A stretch of 64,000 nucleotides of DNA, from NCBI GenBank assembly GCA_030595665.1, contig JAUVCV010000008.1:1-64000 (forward strand). The letters run 5' to 3'. This DNA comes from Methanogenium sp. (lineage in GTDB: Archaea > Halobacteriota > Methanomicrobia > Methanomicrobiales > Methanomicrobiaceae). Below, one piece after another: positions 27,221-35,442 of the stretch. Numbering within the stretch: the stretch's first letter is position 1; each line of letters begins with the position of its first letter. The translations under genes and the position numbers were made by a program. Under the pieces are notes generated by a model. It was not told the origin of the DNA. It saw only the letters and a program-made list of their open reading frames with translations, and did not search any database.

Positions 27221-27999
27221 GACTGTTCTTCCCCCGTTCCCCGTGCACCCCAGTATGCTGCACAGAGCGCCGCTCCAAGGAGGCCTGCAAGAGGCGCCGG
27301 GGTTGATTCTACCGGTGTCTCAGTTGCTCCCACAGGCGGAACCGGTGTTACAGCTGGTGCAGGGATGACGATCACCTCATCTGTTGTCAGAAGGCCTTTT
27401 TCATCAGAATACCGGACAGTGTAGGTGCCGGGCCCGGGTACTGAACAGCTGAAGGCAAAGGAACCATCTGCTGCAATCGGGGCAGTGATGGTTCCGCAGA
27501 TATCCTGGCCTGCACTGTCAGAAATATCCACAAGGATATGTTCACCCTCGGGGGAGTGGGCGACCCCGGAGATAGCGATGTTCCCCTGCCAGTATTGCGT
27601 CGCAGGGGTCGTCACCACACAATCCTTTGACCGGTCAATCACTTCGACGTACTGGTAGGTGACAGAGGATGAGCCGAGAGGGTAGTTACTGTTTTTTCCG
27701 ATTTCAAGTTTGTAGGAGGTTGCCATCCATTCGTCTGTATCGAAAGAGACCGCCCAGGTACTATCCGGTCCTGTGGAAAATATCTGATAGTCTACAGACA
27801 CAGGCAAATTACCAGGCATTGCCCGATAGGCAATGATGGAGCCCTGTGCGCCTGGCGGGAAGGTGCTGGTGCCTGTCACCGGGATGGGTTCTCCAGAACT
27901 CACCCAGGATGGCGCTTCAAACGATATCAGGTATCCTGAGGCCGTTCCGGAGAGGATGCCAACCGCAAGGATGATCAGGATAAGTACAGATATTCTCAT
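27217..27999 (-). CDS. Secreted surface protein with C-terminal anchor
   Basis: 260 residues: signal peptide (about 1-22, ILIILAVGILSGTASGY), two beta-rich Ig-like modules (about 23-125 and 130-215), a Pro/Thr stalk (VTPVPPVGATETPVESTP) and a C-terminal hydrophobic segment with a charged end. This is the usual layout of methanogen cell-surface proteins held by a C-terminal membrane segment. Its stop overlaps the start of a decayed paralogue (ATGA at 27217-27220), so the two arose by tandem duplication. Function unknown. Confidence 0.8.
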   Translation of the reverse strand: MRISVLILIILAVGILSGTASGYLISFEAPSWVSSGEPIPVTGTSTFPPGAQGSIIAYRAMPGNLPVSVDYQIFSTGPDSTWAVSFDTDEWMATSYKLEIGKNSNYPLGSSSVTYQYVEVIDRSKDCVVTTPATQYWQGNIAISGVAHSPEGEHILVDISDSAGQDICGTITAPIAADGSFAFSCSVPGPGTYTVRYSDEKGLLTTDEVIVIPAPAVTPVPPVGATETPVESTPAPLAGLLGAALCAAYWGARGTGEEQS

Positions 28000-28070
28000 G
28001 TCAGTCGCCTCTTATCATATATCTGAAGAGAGGAGATGCCGGAAGATAATCTTTTCTTCCGGGGATGTGA

Positions 28071-28889
28071 TCAGGCCCAGAAGAGATAGGTAGAGGTGGA
28101 TGCTGTACAGAAGATGACTATCATTGACACGATTAGGGCGTATTCCCTGCCATTGAGTGCCTTTTTTTCCAGGTGCTCATAGGCATCTTTTCCATATCCC
28201 CGGCAGAGCATTGCGGTGTAGGTGCGTTCCCCCTGTTCATAACTGCGCAGAAACATCGTTCCAATAGTGTAGGCAAGGATCTTTATCCGGTAGCGGTAAG
28301 GGAGGGCCCGCGAAAAGGCGCTAAAGTGACGGACGGCGAGAGCATCATTGATGTCTGCATACATCTCTGCAAAAACGAAGAGGTAACGGATCATCATCCC
28401 AAGGGATAGGGCCATCACTGAAGGAAAACCCAGACGTCGTGCTCCCTGCAGCAGGTCTTCCATGGGAGTTGTTGATGACAAAAGAATCACCCAGATGATA
28501 CAGGCCGTGAATTTCAGGGCAAGAATGGTAGCAAATTCCACAGACTGGGCGTAAATTGATATCCCGAACGGGAATGTGACTATTGGTGTGAATACGTCAT
28601 AATACGGGTTTTCAAAGAATATCTGGAAGATAATGATGAACAGTCCGAAGGGTAGGGTCATCAGGTAGCGCCAGAGAAAGACCCGTGGTGAGAGGTCGGT
28701 GAGGCTCCACCAGATGACAAAGAGGACAAACCAGCAGAGAGCGAGTGGGTATACTGCGGTAGAGTAGGGCATCGCCACCATCGAGATGATGGCAGCGAAG
28801 GTGATGATTATTTTTACCCGTGCATCCAGGCAGTGGACACGACTTGTGCCCTGTGCGTCACGTTCGATGGTGGCGAGATGCTCAATCAT
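28071..28889 (-). CDS. cbiQ: ECF-type cobalt/nickel transporter T component CbiQ
   Basis: 272 residues with about six membrane segments. The cytoplasmic coupling motifs that touch the ATPase are visible: LLQGARRLGFP and the later AVRHFSAFSRALPY region; MFLRSYEQGERTYTAMLCRGY is the family signature before the last segments. It couples ATP hydrolysis in CbiO to the CbiM/CbiN substrate unit. ATG 28889 overlaps the cbiO stop (ATGA), so the genes are translationally coupled. Order here is M-N-O-Q, not the commoner M-N-Q-O. Confidence 0.95.
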   Translation of the reverse strand: MIEHLATIERDAQGTSRVHCLDARVKIIITFAAIISMVAMPYSTAVYPLALCWFVLFVIWWSLTDLSPRVFLWRYLMTLPFGLFIIIFQIFFENPYYDVFTPIVTFPFGISIYAQSVEFATILALKFTACIIWVILLSSTTPMEDLLQGARRLGFPSVMALSLGMMIRYLFVFAEMYADINDALAVRHFSAFSRALPYRYRIKILAYTIGTMFLRSYEQGERTYTAMLCRGYGKDAYEHLEKKALNGREYALIVSMIVIFCTASTSTYLFWA

Positions 28890-29719
28890 GCCCGGTCCGC
28901 CAGCATGCGGAGGAGTTCAGTCTCCACATCGTGATAGGAGGAACCTGCATCAATCTTAATACCGTTCTCTCTGAGGGATCGCAGGAGACGTGCCAGGATG
29001 GGGATGTCCAGACGTGCCCCACGGAGCAGGTCCTCACGCAGGAAGATTTCATCTGGTGTGCCTTCTCCTGCGATCATGCCGTCCTGCATCACATAGACGT
29101 AGTCTGCAATCTCAGGGACCAGGTCAACCTGGTGCGTGGAGAAGATGACCGTCATCCCATAAGTGTCGGGGAGTGTCTGGAGAAACCCCGTAAGTTCCCG
29201 GACGCCCTGGGGGTCAAGGCCGGACGATGGCTCGTCCAGCACAATCACCTGTGGTTCCATTGCAAGAACGCCCGCGATGGCGACCCGTTTCTTTTCTCCG
29301 CCGGAGAGTTTGTGGGGGGTGCGTTTGCGGAGGTGTTCTGCATCCATCAGGCGGAGGGCTTCATCGACCCGGTGTACCACGGTCTCCTCATCGAGGCCCA
29401 GATTCACCGGACCGAATGCCACATCCTGTTCTACGGTGGGTGAGAATATCTGGTCGTCGGGGTTTTGGAACACAATACCCACGGTTTTTCTCACCTCCCT
29501 GATATTCTTCTTTGTTACCGGTTCTCCGTGCACGAGTACCTGCCCGGAGGTTGGCGTGAGAATTCCACAGAAATGGCTAAAAAGAGTGCTTTTCCCTGCC
29601 CCGTTCGATCCGAGAACGGCGATACGTGCATGCCGGTGGATATGCATATTAACCGACCGCAGGGCATCGATTCCTCCCGGATAGGAGTAGGTGAGGTCAC
29701 GTGTCTCAATGATGTGCAT
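28886..29719 (-). CDS. cbiO: ECF-type cobalt/nickel transporter ATPase CbiO
   Basis: 277 residues from Met 29719 (MHIIETRDLTYSYPGG); an upstream extension in frame to 29803 lacks family support. Walker A GSNGAGKST, Q-loop FQNPDDQIF, signature LSGGEKKRVAIAGVLA, Walker B VIVLDEPSSGLDP and switch His in FSTHQVD are all intact. Powers metal uptake through CbiQ. Separated from cbiN by 190 bp containing a GC-rich hairpin, and overlapped by cbiQ downstream. Confidence 0.95.
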   Translation of the reverse strand: MHIIETRDLTYSYPGGIDALRSVNMHIHRHARIAVLGSNGAGKSTLFSHFCGILTPTSGQVLVHGEPVTKKNIREVRKTVGIVFQNPDDQIFSPTVEQDVAFGPVNLGLDEETVVHRVDEALRLMDAEHLRKRTPHKLSGGEKKRVAIAGVLAMEPQVIVLDEPSSGLDPQGVRELTGFLQTLPDTYGMTVIFSTHQVDLVPEIADYVYVMQDGMIAGEGTPDEIFLREDLLRGARLDIPILARLLRSLRENGIKIDAGSSYHDVETELLRMLADRA

Positions 29720-29820
29720 GGATAGATTCCGTAGAGAAGTCTCTGCAGGGATGGGTAATAAAATTTTCATATTGCGTGTAAAAAAATAGTTATTCTGTTC
29801 CAACTGGTATGTCAGGGGCC

Positions 29821-29846
29821 GGGGGAGGGAATGATCCCCCCTCCCC
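29821..29846 (-). terminator. GC-rich hairpin between cbiN and cbiO
   Basis: GGGGAGGG (29822-29829) pairs with CCCTCCCC (29839-29846) around a 9-nt loop. It lies between cbiN and cbiO in an operon read on the minus strand, so it could attenuate transcription or protect the upstream mRNA half. No T-tract directly follows, so full termination is doubtful. Confidence 0.4.
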
Positions 29847-29909
29847 GGGGATGGGATAGCGGGAAATTTTGGGGGTAATTTTCAGGTACGTGTGTCTGGT
29901 ATGGGTTGC

Positions 29910-30251
29910 TCAGCTCTTTTTTGCAGCGACGATACGAGTGGCACCGAATGCCAGTGCAAAGACGATGACGATGCCTGCAAAGACGGCAATGAGATCTCCC
30001 ACCTTTCCTCCTTCTCCGCCCATGGAGTAGTCAGGAAGTGGTGCTTCATACTCGACAGCATCGTTTACCCCGACTGCTTCCGGGTCTCCGTCTTTGGGGG
30101 AATCGCCGGTGAGGGTCTTTTCACCCTGTACATAGAGGGCGGTGGACTCCAGTCCGTCCGGGTCACCGGATGCGAGGAATACCGCAAGACCGCCAATGAT
30201 AATTGCGATCACAAGGCCGCCGATCAGAAACTGGGTATTGGAGATATTCAT
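29910..30251 (-). CDS. cbiN: ECF-type cobalt/nickel transporter accessory protein CbiN (PDGLE domain)
   Basis: 113 residues with membrane segments near both ends (about 9-27 and 85-105) and an outward loop that contains GDPDGLE, the PDGLE-domain signature, and the late YEAPLPDY motif. CbiN helps CbiM load metal. ATG 30251 overlaps the cbiM stop by 4 bp (ATGA), giving coupled translation. Confidence 0.92.
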   Translation of the reverse strand: MNISNTQFLIGGLVIAIIIGGLAVFLASGDPDGLESTALYVQGEKTLTGDSPKDGDPEAVGVNDAVEYEAPLPDYSMGGEGGKVGDLIAVFAGIVIVFALAFGATRIVAAKKS

Positions 30252-30892
30252 GCTGCGGCCTCCGCAGCGTCATTCTCTGTTATCATATCGGGGCGTGCCG
30301 TTGCAATGAAGTAGATGGCAGCAGCAGTGATGATACCTTCAATGATCCCGATTGCTGCGTGATAGGTGCCCATCGCAATGAGGCCTGGCACGAGCGGGAA
30401 TGTGCCCGCGATGGCCATTTCAACAGATGCGGCTATGGCGGCAATCACACAGGCAAGCCATGCTGCAACGCCTGCGGATGCATAGCGGTTTAGCCCGACT
30501 GCTTTCAGGGTCTGGAATCCATAGAATCCGACAAATCCACCGATGACACCCATATTGAGAATATTGACTCCCATGGTGGTGAGGCCACCGTCCCCGAAGA
30601 TAATGCCCTGGACGATGAGGACCAGAGTCAGGATGAAGACTGCTGCATACGGTGATCCGAGCACAATAGCTGCAAGTGCACCACCGACGAGATGGCCGGA
30701 GGTGCCCATGGCAACTGGGAGGTTAAATGCCTGGATGGCAAATATCCCCGCTGCAAGGACCGCCACGAGCGGAATTTTATCTTCAGACAATTCATGTTTC
30801 GCCCATTTCAGTGCCAGGGCGATAAAGACGAGTGCCACTATCCAATAGATGGCACTCTGCCAGAGTGGTAGAAACGCATCAGGTATATGCAT
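30248..30892 (-). CDS. cbiM: ECF-type cobalt/nickel transporter substrate-binding component CbiM
   Basis: 214 residues from Met 30892 (MHIPDAFLP). That start is decisive: the N-terminal Met-His is part of the metal site in this family, and the longer frame to 30907 would lie at or before the probable transcription start. [13 protein letters not shown] supplies further metal-site residues; six to seven membrane segments. Binds Co2+ or Ni2+; both are heavily used by methanogens, and sequence alone does not decide. First gene of cbiMNOQ. Confidence 0.94.
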   Translation of the reverse strand: MHIPDAFLPLWQSAIYWIVALVFIALALKWAKHELSEDKIPLVAVLAAGIFAIQAFNLPVAMGTSGHLVGGALAAIVLGSPYAAVFILTLVLIVQGIIFGDGGLTTMGVNILNMGVIGGFVGFYGFQTLKAVGLNRYASAGVAAWLACVIAAIAASVEMAIAGTFPLVPGLIAMGTYHAAIGIIEGIITAAAIYFIATARPDMITENDAAEAAA

Positions 30893-30908
30893 GGTAATCC
30901 ACATCAAA

Positions 30909-30936
30909 GTATTACGTTTTTGTTTATATGTATTAC
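30909..30936 (-). promoter_or_regulatory. cbiM promoter flanked by GTAATAC direct repeats
   Basis: On the minus strand two GTAATAC copies (30936-30930 and 30915-30909) flank a TATA-like CATATAAAC. Their centres are 21 bp apart, two helical turns, so a dimeric or tandem regulator would bind one face and cover the TATA box. The ATG at 30892 lies about 30 bp after the TATA box, implying a very short leader. A metal-responsive repressor such as NikR is a reasonable guess but not shown. Confidence 0.5.
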
Positions 30937-31057
30937 TAAATCACTCGAATGCAATTATTGTGTAACACATTCTGAAAAAGTTTCTTTATCTATGTGATGG
31001 TAAAGGAGCAAAAGAAGGAGTTATCTCTTCCCTCTCTCCAGATAGACTATACCATTC

Positions 31058-31519
31058 ATGAATCCGTTGTATAATGAACTGGAGGATGCACTGGGGTATA
31101 AATTCCGTGATCGTGCCCTTCTTGCCCGTGCCATGACCCGGTTTGCGGCTGCAAAAGAAGAAGAACAGGGCGATGACCGTTCGATGGACGCCCTTGCTAC
31201 CCTCGGTGACGCGGTCATCGACGTAGTGGTGCTGGAGCATCTCATTGCGGGGGGGATGGAGAGCAAGGGTGAGCTCTCTTTAACCAAGATGAATCTGGTC
31301 AATATGACGGTTCTTCGCCGCCTGGCTGAGTCCTTTGGTCTGCATCAGTATGTGATGTGGGGGAAGGGGGAGTCCGGTCAGGAGATCTGGCGGTCGGGGC
31401 GGGTGCTTGCCGAGTGTATGGAAGCAGTCTGCGGGGCTGCGTACCTTGACGGCGGTACGGAGGCTGTTCAGAGAATTCTTGTAAATCTCGGCTTCTTTGT
31501 CTCTGATGGAATATTATAA
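31058..31519 (+). CDS. RNase III-like domain protein without dsRNA-binding domain
   Basis: 153 residues covering one RNase III endonuclease domain: ALGYKFRDRALLARAMTR, DALATLGDAVIDVVV and VLAECMEAVCGAAYLDGG align with the family's YxFxDxxLLxxALTH, ERLEFLGDAVLD and LADVFEALIGAIYLD. The first catalytic Glu (LEFLGD) is Ala here and the Asp of LADVFEA is Glu, while GD and the last Glu remain; activity is therefore doubtful or altered. There is no dsRNA-binding domain. It is divergent from cbiM and monocistronic. RNase III proteins are uncommon in archaea. Confidence 0.8.
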   Translation: MNPLYNELEDALGYKFRDRALLARAMTRFAAAKEEEQGDDRSMDALATLGDAVIDVVVLEHLIAGGMESKGELSLTKMNLVNMTVLRRLAESFGLHQYVMWGKGESGQEIWRSGRVLAECMEAVCGAAYLDGGTEAVQRILVNLGFFVSDGIL

Positions 31520-32217
31520 ACCGGGCGTTTTTTTGTTCTTTTTTTGATTATTGACAAGTAGCATATAGTTTGTGTGTGAAGTACCTTTTTTATATTGGGA
31601 AGAGTTGTCTGACAGGTTATTGTCTGACGGAATCTCACAAAATAGGGTTATTAATGCAGTATGCTGACATTTTTACCTGATTTTTGTCTAATTGCGGTGT
31701 GATCATATGGCATGCAGAATTACATGCGCATTTTCCTGGTAAATAGTGCCATAAAGTGGATCTGTGGTGGTGCCCGTTGTCAGTGGCACAGGCAGCACTG
31801 CTGTTTCTCCTGACCTTACCTGACATGTGTTCCTGTCAGTCTGGGAATCCAATAACAGATTTGCGGGCAGTTCCGGTTAACCTCCTTTCTGCCCGTCATG
31901 AGTCTGGATATGTTTTTTCCTCCCCTCCCGATTTTTAAGATATTTGTTTTCCTCTATACTCAGAGTTAACAGAATAAATCGATGGGCTGGTTTTTGTTCT
32001 CTGTCGGAATGGAGAAATTTGAGGTGTGCTGGCCCATGATTTCCTCTGGTCTTGTTTCTGATATATACCGGGAGGAATGGAGGATGGCCCGGATCTTTTC
32101 ATGGTTGCGGGGATGTGCACGGAATGTATTTGATGGCATTGTCAACCTGATTTCCGGGTTTTTTAGATTGTCTGGAAAAATGAGCGTTTTTGGGATCGAT
32201 TCTCTGGTTTGGCTGGT
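31520..32217. other. Gene-free spacer
   Basis: About 700 bp between convergently arranged genes with no convincing coding region; the open frame over 31982-32599 lies antisense to the PEGA gene and has no family look. A short direct repeat TTGTCTGAC is seen at 31606-31614 and 31620-31628. I see nothing else that stands out. Confidence 0.5.
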
Positions 32218-33549
32218 TCATCTGGTGTACCGGTGTCGGGCGAGAAGAATGGCTGCAAGCGCTGCTGCCGGGAAAAATAGGGGTGCCGGGCTTTTGGTGG
32301 GCACCGGTGTTGCCGCTCCACCCGGGGCGAGTGGCAGGGAGAGTGTGGCTGTCTGGCCGGTGGTGATGGTAACTGTTGCCTCAGCGGGTGCATATCCGGC
32401 AAGCTGGAAGTGGACGGTATGGGTGCCTGCGGGAATCCCTGTGATAGTGGCAGGTGTCACACGGCCCGCGATACTTCCATCAATAGAGATCTCTGCACCC
32501 GGCGGGCTGGTGCTCACGGAGAGTTTACCGGTTCCCACAGAAGGGGTGGGCGTGGTCGTTGAGGTGGTGCTGCCGGTTCCCTCCTCAAGGTCGGCATAGA
32601 CGGTCATGGTTTGTCCTTCGGAAAGGGAGACTCTCTCCTCATAATTATCATATCCACTGAGCCTGAGGAGAACGGTGTGTTGTCCGGTCCTGAGGTCAGT
32701 TATGGGGAAATATCCGTTTTCCATCGTCTCCCCCTGATAAATGCCGTTGAGGTATATCGCGGCGCCAGCCGGGACAGAACGGATGCGGATGTCATTATCC
32801 GGAGTAATAGGGCTGAGGGTAGCATAGACATGCCGGGTGCCGCCGCTGGTCATGTCAATTGTCTCACGCCAGTTAAAATAGCCGTTTTTTGTGATGACAA
32901 TCTGGTGTTCTCTGGGTTTGATATCGGTTGCTGTGTAGGGAGTTGTGCCGATGATGGTGCCATCGAGTTTAACAAATGCGCCTGATGGATCTGAGGTAAA
33001 CGAGATATCGCCGGTGCCGCCCAGATCGAGGGTGACAGTTCGGTACTCACTGCCGGTGATGGTGATGGTCTCTGTCACACTCCCGGCACCTGACATCTCT
33101 GCGATGATGGTGTATGTGCCCGGCCGGATGCCATTGACGGTCACGGGTGCGGTTCCCTGATAGATGCCGTTGATATATACCGAGGCGCCTGAAGGCGCGG
33201 TATGCACCGCAAGCGTACCCGTGGTGGTGTCGCTGTCTGCTGCAAGGGTGAAGTAGAGGTCGGTGGATGCCCCGTCCGGGACGTATGGCAGGTTTTGTGA
33301 GACGGTGTAATATCCTGCTTTCCTGATTTCAACCGTGCTGTATTCCGTCCCTGTGGTGGAAATGCTGACGGTCAGAACCCCCCCGGATGTCTGGCCACGG
33401 TAGTCGTTGTCAAAATACACCTGTGCGTAATCTACATTGGTGTGGATGCGGTACTGTGCCAGTCCTGCTGCAGCAGGGCAGAGGAGAAGGGCACCTGTAA
33501 TGAGGATCAAAATGGCGGTACAGAGACGCTGGTATGCACGACCTGTCAT
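32218..33549 (-). CDS. Secreted PEGA-repeat protein with C-terminal anchor
   Basis: 443 residues from Met 33549 (MTGRAYQRLCTAILILITGA), a good signal peptide; the frame to 33666 adds a non-signal extension. At least four PEGA modules of about 70 residues are visible (for example LAVHTAPSGASVYINGIYQG, IRIRSVPAGAAIYLNGIYQG, LSVSTSPPGAEISIDGSIAG). A Thr/Pro linker and a C-terminal hydrophobic segment with HRYTR anchor it. PEGA domains are cell-surface beta folds. It is divergent from the Yip1-type gene. Confidence 0.88.
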   Translation of the reverse strand: MTGRAYQRLCTAILILITGALLLCPAAAGLAQYRIHTNVDYAQVYFDNDYRGQTSGGVLTVSISTTGTEYSTVEIRKAGYYTVSQNLPYVPDGASTDLYFTLAADSDTTTGTLAVHTAPSGASVYINGIYQGTAPVTVNGIRPGTYTIIAEMSGAGSVTETITITGSEYRTVTLDLGGTGDISFTSDPSGAFVKLDGTIIGTTPYTATDIKPREHQIVITKNGYFNWRETIDMTSGGTRHVYATLSPITPDNDIRIRSVPAGAAIYLNGIYQGETMENGYFPITDLRTGQHTVLLRLSGYDNYEERVSLSEGQTMTVYADLEEGTGSTTSTTTPTPSVGTGKLSVSTSPPGAEISIDGSIAGRVTPATITGIPAGTHTVHFQLAGYAPAEATVTITTGQTATLSLPLAPGGAATPVPTKSPAPLFFPAAALAAILLARHRYTR

Positions 33550-33717
33550 ATCTGAATATTCAATGGATGCTGTGATATAGCTGACTGGTATGGAATGAAG
33601 GTGTCCGGGTATGTGGCACTTGGTGTGTAAATAGGCGATACTATATTTTAATCGTAGGAAAAACATTATTCAGGTGATTATACGATATATCCTGACCTCG
33701 GCGATGACGAAAAACTG

Positions 33718-35442
33718 GTGACGACTTCACCTTCTGTCAGGGTCAAATCTCATTTTTTTGATCTCTTCCTCACACAGAAGCGTCTCATTCTTACCCAGCC
33801 CGATTATCCGGATGCACCTCCGGTGAATATTGTATTTAGTACGGTGCTGCAATTCTCCCGCGGTGAGACCGGAGAGGGTGACCCATCCCTCTCCCTCATC
33901 GTCACGACCAGGGGGGATGAACGGACGATGGTCCTTGTGTTTGACGGGGACGGCGGGTTTAAGCCGGCTGATGAACGGGACAGGGTAGCAGAACTGGTGG
34001 CTGGTATGGTAGCAGAACTTGCGGTTCCTCTCCCCACTGCTCCTGTACCATCCACACCGGAGGTTACAGGTGACGAAGTCCCATCCTCTGTAAACCCACC
34101 GGAGGATGTAGAATCTGTTTCGAACCTTCCTGTTTCTGTTCCACAGGCATCTGACGAAATGGATGTGCCTGCACCGGAACAATCCCCTGCGCGGACACCT
34201 TCCCCTGTTGTCTCCGGGATGGAAGCAGATCATATTATTGTGAAAGGCCATGAGTTCACCGCCTCTCTTACACAGGAGGCCATCTCCCTCGTTCGCCAGG
34301 AGGATCCAAAGGCACCTCCGCTCACGGTGCTGCGGGCAGATATTTCCGGATTGGTCACGAAGGAATCGCCGGGGGGCGATCCCTCCATCCATATCCGTGT
34401 GCGATCCGCAACCGACAATGAGCGGACCATGGTGCTGGTCTTCTCGGAGTGGTATTCAGGGGGCAGAGCAGCGGAACGCGATGAGTGGGAGAAGGCCCTC
34501 GCAGAGACCTGCAGTGTGTCGGTGACGCCACGTCCGTCTACCCCTGCCTCTGGTCAAAGGGTGGCCCGGACCACGCCGTCTCCTGCCGGGCCATCCGGCA
34601 CCGCGGCCCCCCATGGGACAATGTTCTGCACTGATTGTGGTGCACCGCTTGTGGGCGGCCCCCGCTTCTGCCCGAACTGTGGTATGCCGGTTGCAGGCGG
34701 TTCATCGTCAGTTGAGAGCACCGGGGGTATGCGTGACCTGCCCTTTGATACAGCGGAGGATGAACGCCCTGCAAAGAAACGGAAAACCCGGCCAAAACGC
34801 GAGAAGCCGGAACGGAGTCCACGGCAGCCACGGACACGCCGAAAGGCATCGTTCCGGTTCCACAGTCAGGAGATGGGTCTTTCCGAATTACCGTTCATTG
34901 AGAAGTTCATTGGTTTTCTCGCCGCACCGGAGGATGCATTCCGGTATACCAAAAACGACAGTTTTGGGCAGGCGGCGGTCTATCTTGCAGCGGTGCTTGC
35001 CATATTTGCGGCGGTGTCATCCATTGTTCTGCACCTCTTTGCAGGCACCCTTGATGTGGTGGAGTATCCGCAGATGGCGGCCCTGGGTGCAGATATTGTA
35101 GGAGCAGTCCTTCTCATCCCCAAACTTGTCATACTGGGCTTTGTGTTCATCCTCATCTGGTCAGTTATCATGCATGTCCTGCTGCGTATTTTTGGCCAGA
35201 GCGATGATGTAACAGAGACCTTCCGGACCTGTGCATATGCAGCGACGCCATTTGGTACGGTTGGGCTCATCCCCTTCTTCGGCCCACCGGCGGCAGCACT
35301 CTGGATGCTTTTCCTGCAGTACAAAGGGCTTGTTGCAGCGGATGACGTGGAGAACCGGTTTGCGATGCTTGCTGTTGTGGTACCGATCATTCTCTTTGCC
35401 GCGATATTCTATATTTTCCTCTCAGCAGGAGGTTCACAGTAA
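33718..35442 (+). CDS. Zinc-ribbon Yip1-type membrane protein with duplicated N-terminal module
   Basis: 574 residues from GTG 33718 (no strong ribosome site, so the start is less sure). Two related N-terminal modules of about 90 residues (VKSHFFDLFLTQKRLILTQ... and VKGHEFTASLTQEAISLVR..., each ending ERTMVLVF) look PH-like. A Cys4 ribbon FCTDCGAPL...FCPNCGMPV lies near 303-325, then a basic linker (KKRKTRPKREK), and a Yip1-type domain with five membrane segments (about 390-570). Its stop overlaps the next ATG (TAATG). A role in membrane organisation is a guess from the domain. Confidence 0.82.
   Translation: MTTSPSVRVKSHFFDLFLTQKRLILTQPDYPDAPPVNIVFSTVLQFSRGETGEGDPSLSLIVTTRGDERTMVLVFDGDGGFKPADERDRVAELVAGMVAELAVPLPTAPVPSTPEVTGDEVPSSVNPPEDVESVSNLPVSVPQASDEMDVPAPEQSPARTPSPVVSGMEADHIIVKGHEFTASLTQEAISLVRQEDPKAPPLTVLRADISGLVTKESPGGDPSIHIRVRSATDNERTMVLVFSEWYSGGRAAERDEWEKALAETCSVSVTPRPSTPASGQRVARTTPSPAGPSGTAAPHGTMFCTDCGAPLVGGPRFCPNCGMPVAGGSSSVESTGGMRDLPFDTAEDERPAKKRKTRPKREKPERSPRQPRTRRKASFRFHSQEMGLSELPFIEKFIGFLAAPEDAFRYTKNDSFGQAAVYLAAVLAIFAAVSSIVLHLFAGTLDVVEYPQMAALGADIVGAVLLIPKLVILGFVFILIWSVIMHVLLRIFGQSDDVTETFRTCAYAATPFGTVGLIPFFGPPAAALWMLFLQYKGLVAADDVENRFAMLAVVVPIILFAAIFYIFLSAGGSQ

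Noticed and set aside
28820-29443. 207-codon frame opposite cbiO
   Set aside because: Antisense to a gene with all ABC motifs.
31982-32599. 205-codon plus-strand frame at the end of the PEGA gene
   Set aside because: Its hydrophobic Val/Ala/Gly runs are the complement of PEGA repeats; no start context.
32218-33549. PEGA modules as a DNA tandem repeat
   Set aside because: Repeats are at the protein level and too diverged in DNA to count as a repeat element.
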